The notes under the pieces are model-generated. The model made no database searches, had not been told where the DNA came from, and was given only the letters and a program-made list of their open reading frames with translations. 64,000 nucleotides of DNA from Corbicula japonica (Eukaryota > Mollusca > Bivalvia > Venerida > Cyrenidae): positions 1 through 64,000 of the forward strand of contig JAZAYU010000366.1 in the NCBI GenBank assembly GCA_038501625.1, in the 5' to 3' direction. Below are positions 15,001 through 24,050 of the stretch, piece after piece. The position numbers were made by a program, and so were the translations under genes. How positions within the stretch are numbered: the stretch's first letter is position 1; each line of letters begins with the position of its first letter.

Positions 15001-18000
15001 CATGGGCGAACAGTGTAGATCCAGATCAGCTGGCACATCCGTGCCATCTGATTAGGATCTGCATGGTTCACTTTTTTATAAATTAGGTTACAAGTATTAC
15101 TGACCAAAAAGCAAACAGTGCAGATCCTGATCAGACGGCATGGATGTGCTGGCATGGTCTCACATGCGTAAAAAAGTGTATATATGAAGGAAAGAGTTAA
15201 ATTTTATCACAGATAAAACTTATCTGACCTGAAAGTACATTGTAGTTAAAACAAGTGTACTCTTGTAAACTGACCGGAGTTGAAACTTACCTGAAACAGG
15301 TTTCTTTTTTGGAAATGTTGCATCCAACCCTAATTGTCCCTTAATAATTTTGCTTTTTTTTTCCTATTTTCAGATCTAAGTCCAAAGAAAACATGGAAGG
15401 GATGACTAATGGTACATTCCAGCATACAGGTACTATTTCTTAACCCTTTCCTGTATAGATAAACCTTTATTGCTAGGGCGAACAGTTTAGTTCTAACCCT
15501 TTCCTCCATATACACACCTTTATGGCATGGGCGAACAGTGTAGATCCAGATCAGCTGGCACATCTGTCATCTGATTAGGATCTGCATGGTTCACTTTTTG
15601 ATAAATTAGGTTACTAGTATTACTGACCAAAATGCAAGCAGTGCAGATCCTGATCAGTTGACACGGATGTGCCGGCTGATCTAGATCTACACTCGTGACT
15701 GGTGCCATTGCGTAAAAATGCGTATATATCAAGGAAAGGGTTAAAAGCTAATGCTAGAGAGAGAAAAATGTGCAATAGCTTGCAGGTGGGGATGTATTCA
15801 AAGGGGATTCAATGGGTTTGACAGGTTGTTGTAAACCTGTGTAGATCTTCTGATCAGAATCTACACAGATTTACAATAACAAACTGCCTTTTTGACCAGC
15901 TTTATTTAATTTTCATGGGGATTTTTACCAGTTGAAAATTGTGATGTAATACCATAAGACTGCCCCAAAATGAACCCCCTTTCTGAAATCTTGCATTCAA
16001 CCCAGAAGTTGCCTTTAAGACATGGTAATTTAGATGAAATAATTTGTTAATAATTTTCATGAAGTTTGCTTGTAAATATTCAAACTCAGATACCCCTCAT
16101 TTGGGTAACAAATTTAGATATTCCATACAGAGCGTGCGATATTTTGTATTATTTCCATTTGTCATTTTATTCTGCTCTTCCAAAATATCATATAATGTGA
16201 ATACATCTTTTAAACCTTTCCTGTATAGATACACCTTTATTGCTAGGGCAACAGTTTAGATCCAGATCAGCCGGCACATCCGTGCCATCTGATCAGGATC
16301 TAAATTGTTTGCTTTTTGATTCATTAGGTTATTTCTGACCAAAATGCGACCAGTGCACATCCGTGCCGTCTTATCTGGATCTACACTGGTCGCATATGCG
16401 TAAAAATGCGTATATATCAAGGAAAGGGTTAAGAAGTACAGTGAGTCTTTTTACAGTGGAGCAATGAAGTGTGAATATATACAGGTTTTATGCCATGTGC
16501 TGTCAGTATAGACACAATTTAGAACCTTATCAGTGAGCATGGTTGTGCCAGCTAATCGTAATCTACACTATTTGACAGGATAAAAGAAATAGTTGTTGTC
16601 TATATTATCATATTAACATAACATTGTAATGGTTTATAATTGAAAGTACTAACTGGTAAAGGATCTATTTTTAGCTCACCTGAGCACTTGTGCTCATGGT
16701 GAGCTTTTAGGATCGCCCTGTGTCCGTCGTGCGTCGTGCTTCGTCACTTTTTGCTTGAAACAACATCTCCTCTTAAACCCCTGGGCCAAAGTTGATGAAA
16801 CTTGCCACGGATGTTCCTTGCATGAAGCTCTTCCAAAGTTGTTCAAAGATATCAATTCCATGCAGAACTCTGGTTGCCATGGCAACCGAAAGGAAAAACT
16901 TTAAAAATCTTCTTCTCTGAAACCACAAGGCCTAGAGCTTAGATATTTGGCATTTAGCACCCTCTAGTTGAACTCTGCAAAGATTGTTCAAATTATTTCC
17001 CTGGGATCAAAATTGGCCCCGCCCCAGGGGTCACTTCATTTTATATAGACTTATATAGGAAAAACTTTAAAAATCTTCTTGTCTGAAACCACAAGGCCTA
17101 GAGCTTAGATATTTGGCATTTAGCATACTCTAGTGGAAATCTACAAAGATTGTTCAAATTATTTCCCTGGGGTCAAAATTGGCCCCGCCCCAGGGGTCAC
17201 TTCATTTTATATAGACTTATATAGGAAAAAACTTTAAAAATCTATTTGACTGAAACCACAAGGCCTAGAGCTTAGATATTTGGCATTTAGCACCCTCTAG
17301 TAGAACTCTACAAAGATTGTTCAAATTATTTCCCTGGGGTCAAAATTGGCCCCGCCCCAGGGGTCAATTCATTTTATATAGACTTATATAGGAAAAACTT
17401 TAAAAATCTTCTTGTCTGAAACCACAAGGCCTAGAGCTTAGATATTTGGCATTTAGCACCTTCTAGTGGAACTCTACAAAGATTGTTCAAATTATTTCCC
17501 TGGGGTCAAAATTGGCCCCGCCCCAGGGGTCACTTCATTTTATATAGACTTACATAGGAAAAACTTTAAAAATCTTCTTGTCTGAAACCACAAGGCCTAG
17601 AGCTTAGATATTTGGCATTTAGCATCCTCTAGTGGAACTCTACAAAGATTGTTCAAATTATTTCCCTGGGGTCAAAATTGGCCCCGCCCCAGGGGTCACT
17701 TCATTTTATATAGACTTATATAGGAAAAAACTTTAAAAATCTATTTGACTGAAACCACAAGGCCTAGAGCTTAGATATTTGGCATTTAGCACCCTCTAGT
17801 GGAACTCTACAAAGATTGTTCAAACTATTTCCCTGGGGTCAAAATTGGCCCCGCCCCAGGGGTCACTTCATTTTATATAGACTTATATAGGAAAAACTTT
17901 AAAAATCTTCTTGTCCGAAACCACAAGGCCTAGAGCTTAGATATTTGGCATTTAGCACCCTCTAGTGGAACTCTACACAGATTGTTCAAATTATTTCCCT

Positions 18001-21000
18001 GGGGTCAAAATTGGCCCCGCCCCAGGGGTCACTTCATTTTATATAGACTTATATAGGAAAAACTTTAAAAATCTTCTTATCTGAAACCACAAGGCCTAGA
18101 GCTGAGATATTTGGCATTTAGCACCCTCTAGTGGAACTCTACAAAGATTGTTCAAATTATTTCCCTGGGGTCAAAATTGGCCCTTGCCCAGGGGTCACTT
18201 CATTTTACATAGACTTATATAGGAAACCTTTAAAAAGCTTCTTCTCACAAACCACAATGCGTACAGCTTAGATATTTTGTAAGTAGCATTTTCTAATGGA
18301 TGTCTACTAAATTTGTTCAAATTATGTCCCCTGGGCCAAAATCTGCCACGCCCTAGGGTTCTCTTGGTTTACATACAGTTATATAGGAAAAACATGGAAA
18401 ATCATTTTTCTCCGAAACTAATAGGACTAGACCTTAGATATTTGGTGTTGAGTATTTTGAAGAGACCCTTTACCAACATTGTTTAAATGTTGACCCTGGG
18501 GTCAAAATTGGCCCTGTCCTGGGGGCCCTAAATATGTAAAAAAGGAAAACTTTAAAAATCTTTCTACTGGAAACCTCAATGCCTTAAGCTTACATATTTG
18601 GTATGTAGCATTGTCTAGTGGATGTCTACCAAGTTTGTTCAAATTATGTCCCCTGGGCCGAAATTGGCGACACCCCAGGGTTCTCTTAGTTTTCATTGAT
18701 TTATATAGGAAAGCATGAAAAATCATTTTTATCCGAAACTAATACGACTAGACCTTAGATATTTGGTGTTGAGTATTTTGAAGAGACCCTTTACCAACAT
18801 TGTTTAAATGTTGGCCCTGGGGTCAATATTGGCCCCGCCCCAGGGTCCCTTAATATGTAAAAAGGCAATTTTTAAAAATCTTCTTACTGGAAACCTCAAT
18901 GCCTTAAGCTTACATATTTGGTATGTAGCATTGTCTAGTGGATACTTACCAAGTTTGTTCAAATTATGTCCCCTGGGCCAAAATTGGCCACGCCCCAGGG
19001 TTCTCTTAGTTTACATTGATTTATATAGGAAAACATAAATAATCATTTTTCTCTGAAACTAATGCGACTAGACCTTAGGTATTTCGTTTTGAGTATTGTG
19101 AAGAGAACCTTTACCAGCATTATTTAAATGTAGGCCCTTGGGTAAAGCTGAGAGTACTTTTGTACTGAGGTGAGCAATATAGGGCCATCATGGCCCTCTT
19201 GTTTAAGGTTTCCATATTTTTCCACTTATAAGACAAGGAAATTGGGATCCAATTTCAATTAAAAAAAAATATCGGGCCCACTAGCAAAGCCAAGAGAATG
19301 CAAAAGAAATTCAATAAAGCCTATTGTCAGGGGGATAATGTTTTCAATCAGTCCAGTTATCAATTATGCTGTTGAAGGTTGTTGAGCACGATACTTTTTT
19401 TGTACTTGACAGTTCTTCTAAAATTACTTTTGTTTTAACATTTCGGCCAGTTTTAAGATGGGTGGTTTCAATGCCCCTGCCAATTTTTGATACAAAACGC
19501 TGATTTCAGGGGGAAAGATAGGGCATTGTCATATAAGCGTGTGGCCTTATAAGCGGTACAATATGGTAAATGCAAGTTTTTAGTTGTGTATAACAAAACT
19601 CCTCTTGCTTTCAGAGCGTGGTTTGATTATAATGACACATTACAACCATTAAGTATGTTTCAATTTGCTGATTAACTTATTAACCCTTTCCTGTATAGAT
19701 ACACCGTTATTGCTAGGACGAACAGTTTAGATCCAGATCAGCCAGCACATCCGTGTTTGATCAGGATCTAAACTGTTCACTATCAGTACAGCAGAGATAG
19801 GCACATTAGACAATTATCCGAATAAAAAAATAACTTGAATTAATTATAATTGAATTATGATTCTTTTATTTAAGTGACACAAACTGGCTTTTCACAAGTT
19901 CATTTTTGACATAGAGGAAATTAAACCAGTTTTATTTTAAAAGAATTAATTCTGAGTGTATTAAGAACATTATCTAACTAGTTAAACTACTGTAGTATCA
20001 TTTAATTTTGCGGGGACGAAATTTAGCACAAAACCCGTAAATAACAAATTTGCGGGGGCATAAATTCACACAACTGTATTTACCTTTAAAGAAAATGTTT
20101 AATGGTTTAATTTCCCTGGCGTTAAATTTCGTGCTCTTGTCGTAGCACGAAATATGCAAAAATTAAACCAGCGCGAAAAAAAAGGATTAAACAGTAACTA
20201 ACAGATGAACCAAAAAATATGGGACACATTTCAACTATTTCAACCATTCAGATGCTTAAGATTTGAGACTGGTTTCTTTGCTCCATTTGTCTCTGAACAG
20301 CTGATGTCAGTTCTTGAAATGACGTTATAAATTGAGCATATGGCGTTACTTATTATCCAAATTTGCATAAAAATTTAGTCATCATTAATTGATATCACTG
20401 AATTGTATTTTTTTTTTGGATATAATGTTTGAGATTGTGATATAGTGCCTATGTATCTGCTTTACTGTAACTTGTTACAAGTAGTGACCACTCCTTGTTC
20501 TAGTGAGATACAGGGGTCATGCAGTTTTTAAACATTCTATACAAGGCAAAATGGGATAGGCTGGGAAGAACTTTCTATCATGTGTTAACCCTTTACTCCA
20601 TAAATTCAGGTTTTATCAGATGTACAACCCATGTAGATCCAGATCAGCCATCACATATATTTGCTGACTGATGTTTATCTTAACTGTTGCCCTTTATTGA
20701 GAAATAGCCCAATGAATCTAAAAATAAAAATAACAGAATGATCGTGATTCTTTGTAAAAGTGATTTCTTTGGTTGAAAGAAACAGATTAAATTCATTAGC
20801 TCTAATTGCCTAAAGGAACTGTAGGGTTTATTTCATAGTTTAAAATCTGCATCAGATCATTCAGTCATTTCCCATTTTGCCATGTGCCTAACAAATTATT
20901 AGTAATTTAATACATTTTTGAAATGGAAAGATTGCCTTAACAGGTTTTCTTGACATTGTATATTACATCTTCGTAAACAAATAGTAAACAGAATAACAAT

Positions 21001-21390
21001 TCATTTTTCTAATTATTTATCTACATGTAGAAGACTTATAAATTAGTGAACGGATAAAATTTCAGATTTTCTCTTTAAGTATAAACTAAAAGGTAAAGGG
21101 CAAGGTTAAAACAGTTAAGTAAGTCGTGAGTTAATGAGTCGCATAGGAGTTTTCTATGAAAACCATTATATTCAAAGTTTTATTTAGAAACATGCTTATT
21201 GATAACTACCAGTTTTGTCACTCATTTAATTACGCATTTATTGTTCCTAGATAAATAAATAGTAATTTAACACTTTTTCTGAATTTTTAAAGCTTAGTTA
21301 TGTTTGTGCAATGTAAAATTTTGTTTTTATTTTTGTTTAGAAAACCATTTAGCTCAAAGAACAACAGTATGGGATTACAATCTGAAGTGA
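3..21390 (+). CDS. Single-pass membrane protein with Lys-rich cytoplasmic tail (3' part of gene, multi-exon)
   Basis: I do not recognise the family. Exons supported by splice sites and phase are 3-118 (the window opens inside it), 259-386, 6245-6301, 10479-10636, 11095-11209, 15374-15429 and 21341-21390, which ends in TGA. The first exon encodes Y-G-I-P-P-P and then a hydrophobic stretch (IIIPIASAVTVGIAFLAVGL), a clear transmembrane helix. The second starts SKKKEAEIRRQK, a basic stop-transfer and cytoplasmic tail. The exon at 11095 ends in a run of eight lysines followed by RSKSKEN across the junction. Phases join cleanly for exon 1 to 2 and for every junction from 6245 onward. The junction from exon 2 (ends in phase 1) to the 57-nt exon (needs phase 2) does not fit, so at least one small exon between 387 and 6244 is missing from this model. 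A possible 15-nt microexon at 1380-1394 keeps phase 1 and does not solve it. The extracellular part lies upstream of the window. Confidence 0.72.
508..632. repeat. Palindromic fold-back MITE (decayed copy)
   Basis: The two arms read GGTTATAAAACTGAG...CTCAAATCTCAAG and its reverse complement, separated by a short diverged centre. It belongs to the same family as 6697-6831, 8087-8230 and 53142-53290. Confidence 0.75.
640..1150. repeat. Decayed fragments of the TTAA MITE family
   Basis: Several pieces of the 'gtgtagatc...gatcagcctg...catctgatcaggatc' core of the family seen intact at 5221-5462 lie here without recognisable ends. Open frames in this stretch come from these inverted cores and are not genes. 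Confidence 0.6.
1153..1288. mobile_element. TTAA-type MITE, short copy
   Basis: It begins ACCCTTTCCTCCATATATG and ends TATGGAGAAAAGGGTTAAG. The inside has paired GATCCAGATCAGC/GCTGATCTGGATC arms. This is an internally shortened member of the family described at 5221-5462. Confidence 0.7.
1598..3400 (+). mobile_element. Tandem-repeat element, HINE/pearl-like, ~170-bp units
   Basis: It opens with GCCGATGAAATCAGGAGGG and a CCGTCCATCCG microsatellite. About ten diverged units follow, each containing TTTCCGCGCTATTTCTCTGC, ACACAGAGTTATGGCCC and TTATGCATATAGAGCAGTA and repeating every ~165-175 bp. The layout of head hairpin, CCGTCC repeat and variable tandem core matches the elements at 3466 and 16672. 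I infer a Helentron-associated (pearl/CvA-type) non-autonomous element. Open frames inside are shadows of the repeat. Confidence 0.6.
3466..4434 (+). mobile_element. Tandem-repeat element, HINE/pearl-like, ~125-150-bp units
   Basis: The start forms a hairpin (ATGCTCCCC...GGGGGAGCAT) followed by GTCCGTCCGTCCGTCCG. Then come about five units containing CCCATAACTTTTTTATTTGA, CACAGAAATGATCACCAT and ACCTTGAAGGTCAAGGTCAC. The 3' end has CGGGGAGCATCACCCGT, a small hairpin (CCGTCTTCAACGG) and CTTGTTTT. The terminal hairpin plus CTTGTTT is shared with the element ending at 19203. Confidence 0.65.
4435..4763. other. Intronic sequence, nothing recognised
   Basis: AT-rich unique sequence between two mobile elements, with no exon or repeat that I can support. 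Confidence 0.5.
4764..4922. mobile_element. Small MITE with ~28-bp terminal inverted repeats
   Basis: The left end TACAATAAAACCCCTCATTA matches the reverse complement of the right end (TACAGTGAAACCCCTCTATA), followed on each side by a shared GGACAC/AGACAC. The ends resemble Tc1/mariner-type MITEs with TA targets. Confidence 0.6.
5221..5462. mobile_element. TTAA-flanked MITE (full-length, 242 bp)
   Basis: TTAA lies on both sides, with ends CCCTTTCCTCCATA and the matching GGAAAGGG. Inside are two nested palindromic modules (GATCCAGA..GCCGGCACA / GATCAGACGGCACGG..GCCGGCTGATC) joined by TTGGTCAGAAATAACCTAAT. The TTAA target and terminal CCC suggest piggyBac- or Kolobok-type mobilisation. This is the reference copy for the family in this window. 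Confidence 0.88.
5527..5768. mobile_element. TTAA-type MITE
   Basis: Full-length member of the 5221-5462 family in the opposite orientation. The left flank is diverged (CTAAACCC) and the right end GGAAAGGGTTAA is intact. Confidence 0.82.
5984..6206. mobile_element. TTAA-type MITE, right end decayed
   Basis: Starts TTAACGCTTTCCTCC and keeps the core modules. The right terminal repeat has decayed. It lies directly upstream of the 57-nt coding exon at 6245. Confidence 0.7.
6401..6994. mobile_element. Composite TTAA MITE with a nested palindromic MITE
   Basis: Begins TTTAACCCCTTACTCTTTAT and contains three partly duplicated core segments. Two copies of the 'gtgtagatccttattggatt' segment flank the foldback element at 6697-6831. 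The right end is GGAGTATAGGCTTAAAG. Confidence 0.65.
6697..6831. mobile_element. Palindromic fold-back MITE (near perfect, ~135 bp)
   Basis: An almost perfect palindrome centred near 6764 (TGGCGACTGGTCGCCA). The arms include CAAATCTCAAGCATCTGATT and its complement. It is inserted inside a TTAA MITE. Confidence 0.85.
7403..8023. mobile_element. 621-bp element with TTAA flanks and 18-bp inverted ends
   Basis: TTAA at 7403-7406 and at 8020-8023 flank ends CCTGTCTCACACAGAACA and TGTTCTGTGTGAGACAGG. The inside is unusual, with TACGATT/TACGGT/ACGGTT hexamers and heptamers recurring on both strands. There is no coding potential I can support, so it is non-autonomous. Confidence 0.75.
8087..8230. 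mobile_element. Palindromic fold-back MITE
   Basis: Ends GCCCAAGATCATAAAACT / AGTTTTATGATCTTGGGC. The centre GCGACCAGTCGC is palindromic and the arms are near identical. Confidence 0.82.
8231..9115. other. Intronic AT-rich sequence
   Basis: No exon is supported. It contains a short run of three repeats of 'gacgtcat(t)acttKcattttga' at about 8768-8822 and otherwise nothing recognisable. Confidence 0.5.
9116..9428 (+). mobile_element. Head of a HINE-like element fused to a truncated TTAA MITE
   Basis: 9116-9235 carries a hairpin head (GCCCCCACGAAGTGGAAGGC), CTGTACGTCTGTCTG and AAATCTTGTGGCATCA, as at 13893. From about 9241 the sequence matches the right part of the MITE at 51851-52135 (GGCAGATCATTGAAGTATTG ... 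GGCAGCAAAAGGGTTAA). Confidence 0.6.
9555..9930 (+). repeat. SINE-like interspersed repeat
   Basis: Contains GTTTTGCCACTGACCGTTCC, a run around GGTTCTCTTGTTTATTAATT and GCTGCGTGGGGAGGCTGTG. Partial copies of the same blocks occur at 38856-39010 and 40785-40870. It is probably a tRNA/Meta-type bivalve SINE, but I see no clear pol III A and B boxes here. The two long minus-strand open frames across it have no recognisable domain. Confidence 0.5.
10025..10470. repeat. Degenerate short tandem repeat (cattacatttgcatgacc)
   Basis: Variants of CATTACCATTAC and CATTACATTTGCATGACCATG recur up to the polypyrimidine tract of the exon at 10479. The array therefore forms the 3' end of the intron. Confidence 0.7.
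10646..10884. mobile_element. TTAA-type MITE next to a splice donor
   Basis: Starts at GACCCTTTACTCC, only about 10 nt after the exon ending at 10636, and ends GGAGGAAAGGGTTAA. The left TTAA is lost. Confidence 0.78.
11262..11345. repeat. Fragment resembling a TA-target MITE end
   Basis: Contains ATACAATCAAACCTGTCC and TTAAAGACCAGGCAGTCGG, resembling ends of Tc1/mariner-type MITEs. Only one end is clear. Confidence 0.35.
11552..11828. mobile_element. MITE with GGGGCGC termini
   Basis: The left end ATATGGGGCGCATCGCGGGA pairs with the right end (TTTTCCGGTGACGCGCCCCATAT, given here as a description of the complementary end). The inside is AT-rich and includes TTGACGTCAT. A decayed relative lies at about 54792. 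Confidence 0.65.
11975..12172. mobile_element. TTAA MITE, partial
   Basis: Core modules GTGTAGATCAACATCAGG and GTGTAGATCCAGATCAGAGG are present. It lacks the left end and abuts the full copy at 12174. Confidence 0.65.
12174..12415. mobile_element. TTAA MITE, full-length (242 bp)
   Basis: TTAA at 12174-12177 and 12412-12415. Same orientation and length as the copy at 5221-5462. Confidence 0.88.
12504..12745. mobile_element. TTAA MITE, diverged ends
   Basis: Starts AATAACCCTTTCCTGCAAAG and ends ATATATGGATGAAAGAGATA, with all internal modules present. Confidence 0.78.
13058..13507. mobile_element. TTAA MITE carrying another MITE inside
   Basis: TTAA at 13058 and at 13504. The left half stops at GATCTAAACT and the right half resumes at TCGCTGTTTGATTCATTAGG after the insertion at about 13154-13373. 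Confidence 0.82.
13154..13373. mobile_element. Nested MITE, ends CTGTATAATGG / CCATTATACGG
   Basis: The ends CTGTATAATGGGTTATTTTC and (reverse strand) CCGTATAATGGTTTTTTTTT are inverted. The inside repeats TTTTCGCGG/TTTAGCGAA. It sits in the middle of the TTAA MITE and so is younger than its host. Confidence 0.75.
13549..13782. mobile_element. TTAA MITE, decayed
   Basis: Starts CTTGACCCTTTCCTCC and ends GGAAGAAATGGTTCAA, with both internal modules recognisable. Confidence 0.72.
13893..14180 (+). mobile_element. HINE-like element head, single unit
   Basis: Hairpin head TGCCCCCACAAAGTGGGAGGC, then TCTGTCTGTATGTCCGTCC and AAATCTTGTGGCATCAACTC. Related to 9116 and, by layout, to 3466 and 16672. 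Confidence 0.6.
14334..14616. mobile_element. TTAA MITE, diverged
   Basis: TTAACCCTTTACTTCATATA at the left and GAGGTTAA at the right. The core has a small internal duplication (TTGGTCAGAAATAATC). Confidence 0.72.
14968..15200. mobile_element. TTAA MITE
   Basis: TTAA at 14968-14971 and 15197-15200, with CCCTTTCCTGCATA / TATATGAAGGAAAGAG ends. Confidence 0.83.
15440..15744. mobile_element. Truncated TTAA MITE plus a full copy, next to a splice donor
   Basis: The first TTAA is at 15440, which is intron position +11 after the exon ending at 15429. That copy stops after about 55 nt (AACAGTTTAG) and a full copy runs from about 15495 to TTAA at 15741-15744. Confidence 0.8.
16209..16432. mobile_element. 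TTAA MITE
   Basis: Starts TTAAACCTTTCCTGTATAG and ends TCAAGGAAAGGGTTAA. Slightly shortened in its second module. Confidence 0.8.
16672..19203 (+). mobile_element. 2.5-kb tandem-repeat element, HINE/pearl-like, ~165-bp units
   Basis: The 5' head AGCTCACCTGAGCAC-TT-GTGCTCATGGTGAGCT forms a hairpin, followed by GTCCGTCGTGCGTCGTGC. About eight very similar ~166-bp units follow (each with AAGGCCTAGAGCTTAGATAT and GGTCAAAATTGGCCCCGCCC), then about six diverged ones. The 3' end has GAGGTGAGCAATA, a hairpin (AGGGCCATCATGGCCCT) and CTTGTTT. Similarity falls towards the 3' side, so expansion occurred at the 5' end of the array. Confidence 0.8.
19204..19678. other. Intronic sequence, nothing recognised
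   Basis: No exon or bounded repeat is visible between the tandem element and the next MITE. Confidence 0.5.
19679..19780. mobile_element. TTAA MITE, left half only
   Basis: TTAACCCTTTCCTGTATAGA through GATCTAAACTGTTCAC, about one module. The second half is missing. A more decayed fragment lies at about 20586-20710. Confidence 0.7.
19985..20212. mobile_element. MITE with GCGGGG / CGCG blocks
   Basis: The left end CTACTGTAGTATCATTTAAT and the right end ATTAAACAGTAACTAAC are imperfectly inverted. The inside holds TTTGCGGGGGCATAAATTC and a hairpin GTGCTCTTGTCGTAGCAC. Confidence 0.5.
20720..21330. other. Intronic AT-rich sequence before the last exon
   Basis: No repeat or exon is recognised. 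A polypyrimidine tract and TTTGTTTAG precede the exon at 21341. Confidence 0.5.
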
Positions 21391-23200
21391 ACAAAAGCAA
21401 ACAAACATTTTGGTGACTGAATTTTATAATTTAAAATGCATTATGTTGTTTTCATTTCAACATTGTTTTTGTTCATTTATGATTGCTTTTGTCATATGTT
21501 AATTTACGTAGTTAAAAAGGTATTTAAACTTTTAGAAAAATAGTAAAATCAGCCGCCATATCATATCTTTCATAGAAGTCAAAGCTAGATTTCTCTCCCC
21601 TACTTGTAATATCTAGATGATATTTTATTATTTTCTTCTCTGTTACATTTAAGTTCTCATTTAGATGAAACTATTTCTGTAGTTTTACTGGTATCATTTT
21701 TATTTCTGTATTATTTTGCTATGCATTCTGGAGTCCTTATTATACCAGTTTAATATACACTTATTAACCAATGTTCTAAGTACACTGATAAAATTTTTTT
21801 AATTTCTCTGCATAGATTGGAGTACAGTCTTCAAATTTGAAACATAATAAGATACATCTTTCTTACTTCTTTTCCTGAAATTTCCACTGTAATCCCTCCG
21901 TGCTTTCTTAAACCAAGGACATTTAATCGAGGTGAGAATTGTCCAAAATTACTTAAAATTCCATGAGATATGATGTTTCATTTACGGCGAATATACCCAC
22001 TACCGATAATTTTGAGACTTTTTATTTAAAAAACATATATTTTTATCAATATTTCAAACTTTTATGCATATATTTTATTGTTTTTCATACCTTTGTCATA
22101 CTTTACACTGACTTTGTCATAGTTTAAACTGACTTTGTCATACTTTAAACTGACTTTGTATGACTTTGTCTGACTTTGCAGTGTTTAGTAGGACCCTAAA
22201 CCTACCTTGATTTAAATGTCAGTGTTTCTAAACGGGTGAAGAGAATTTAATAATTTTTTCATTCAAAGAAGTAAGAATGATTTATCTTATTATATTTCAA
22301 GTTAGCAGTGTATATCCCGAATCCTTGCTGAGAAATTAAAAAAATATGATCGGTGTTGTTAGAACATTGGATATTGTGTTTAGCGTTAGCTGCTTAGATC
22401 AAACTTCAGCATACATAAATTTATCTATAACACGTTCTTATTTCACATTAGCTAAACATGATTTAATTTATTCTACAAATGCTTTCTGCATCATTATAGT
22501 CAGTCCCTCAAAATATGAAATTATAATAAAATGCATCTGGTAAACTTAATACCTTTGTTGCATTGTTTCAAAGAATATGTATACATTTTTTTGCATGGCG
22601 CCGCTAAATTATAAATAATTGTATATACACATCACTGTACTCAGAATGAATTATTGAGTTGAACTTTTATATTTCAGATGAGAAAGATGAAAACCAGTCT
22701 TGAGGGGAACAGTATTTCGTCTCTACATTCCAAAGAAAAGAAGGATCAGCATTGGACACATTATATTCTATTTTGTGTAGTTTTATTATCATATGACTAA
22801 TTTATTTTATTTTAAACTGTACCATAATTAATATTTTGGATTAAATTTCGAAGATCGACATTTCAGATCAGACTTACGGTATTTATTGTGTATTCCACCA
22901 TGTTAATACATCTAAAATGTAAAAGAACACCTCGACATGTATCGGTTAAAAAGATGTAACCCTGAATGTTCAATAAATGATGCTATAGAATATATTGAAA
23001 TCGCAGAATGCATTTTATATGTAATAGGGTATGTCAGAAAAAGTGTCTTTATTTATATTTTTCAGGGAAGGGCACACGATAATGTTGAAAGAACTTCATG
23101 CCCAACCCTTTTTGCTTTTCTAATTATTGCTCATTTGTATGTATATATACCTGTAAAACAGAATAGCAAATAAAATATGTTTAAACTAAAACTAAAAACT
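21391..23200 (+). other. 3' UTR / downstream region of the membrane-protein gene
   Basis: Contains the alternative last exon and a short tandem array of ACTTTGTCATACTTTAAACTG at 22090-22180. AATAAA occurs near 23167. There is no other coding evidence. Confidence 0.4.
22678..22703 (+). CDS. Alternative last coding exon of the membrane-protein gene
   Basis: A TTTCAG acceptor ends at 22677. Read in phase 1, the phase left by the exon ending at 15429, it gives DEKDENQS and then TGA. It is therefore an alternative to the last exon at 21341-21390, which is also open in phase 1 and ends VWDYNLK. The two would give different C-termini. AATAAA-like signals follow near 23167 and 24470. This could be a chance acceptor, but the tail is as charged as the rest of the cytoplasmic region. 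Confidence 0.4.
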
Positions 23201-23469
23201 AAACTATTTTTATATCAATGTTGTAACTATATCTGGGAAGCCCTTAGTACTACCATTATCTTTTTTATCTCTTAACTAATGGGTGATTTTGTTACTAATG
23301 GGTGATTTTGTTAAACATTTTGACAAAAGGATATTTTAGTTAGCAATGTCGCCTGCTTATTACTCTCGGCCTCCTAAGGACACTTTTTTCAGTGACTTTC
23401 CCTAACCAGTGGGCTGAGTTTGATTTAGGCCGTTCCCCGGGGTGCATTGACACTGTTAGGCCGCGATTC

Positions 23470-23685
23470 CAAGGTTGCGTGATCCGTGTCCGCGTCCACG
23501 TCCGTGTCCGCGATTTTTCACTAACCAAAGATATCGTTGGGTATATTACATACCTACGTGTCCGTTCCACGTCGCGGACACGAACACGAAAGCGGAGGTA
23601 TGGAATATACCCAACGATATCTTTGGTGAGTGAAAAATCGCGGAAACGGACACTGATCACGCATCACGGAATTATGGAATACTGG
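23470..23685. mobile_element. CG-rich hairpin MITE (~215 bp)
   Basis: The arms GCGTGATCCGTGTCCGCG and CGCGATTTTTCACTAACC...CAACGATATCTTTGG fold back on each other around about 23575. Because of this symmetry both strands are open, so the overlapping frames here are not genes. Confidence 0.75.
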
Positions 23686-23929
23686 CCTTACTCCTTTATG
23701 TAGCCATGAATAGATTCAGCTGAATTCTATCATGGAGCCAAAGTAATTAGAACACTAAATTGAAGTAAGGAGTAGCTTTTTAATAGATGAAAATAAATTA
23801 CATCAATTAAATAGAACAAACTTGGAGAAATAGTAGTTGAAACTTTGTTTTTATGTTATTGTTTAAGTTGGTTGCATTTAATTTATTCATTTCATGTTAC
23901 ACTTGTTAACATTTACCTTTGGAAAGCCA

Positions 23930-24050
23930 GCTATGTTAACCTGTTAGTTTACCTTTAAACCTATGTAACCTGTTAGTTTACCTTTAAACCTATGTGAACC
24001 TGTTATATGTAGTTTACCTTTATAACCTGTAAGTTTACCTTTGATCTTGT
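23930..24050. repeat. Short tandem repeat (AACCTGTTAGTTTACCTTTA)
   Basis: About four imperfect copies of a ~28-bp unit. Confidence 0.75.

Noticed and set aside
23340..23703. Overlapping arginine/threonine-rich frames on both strands
   Set aside because: Explained by the hairpin symmetry of a MITE.
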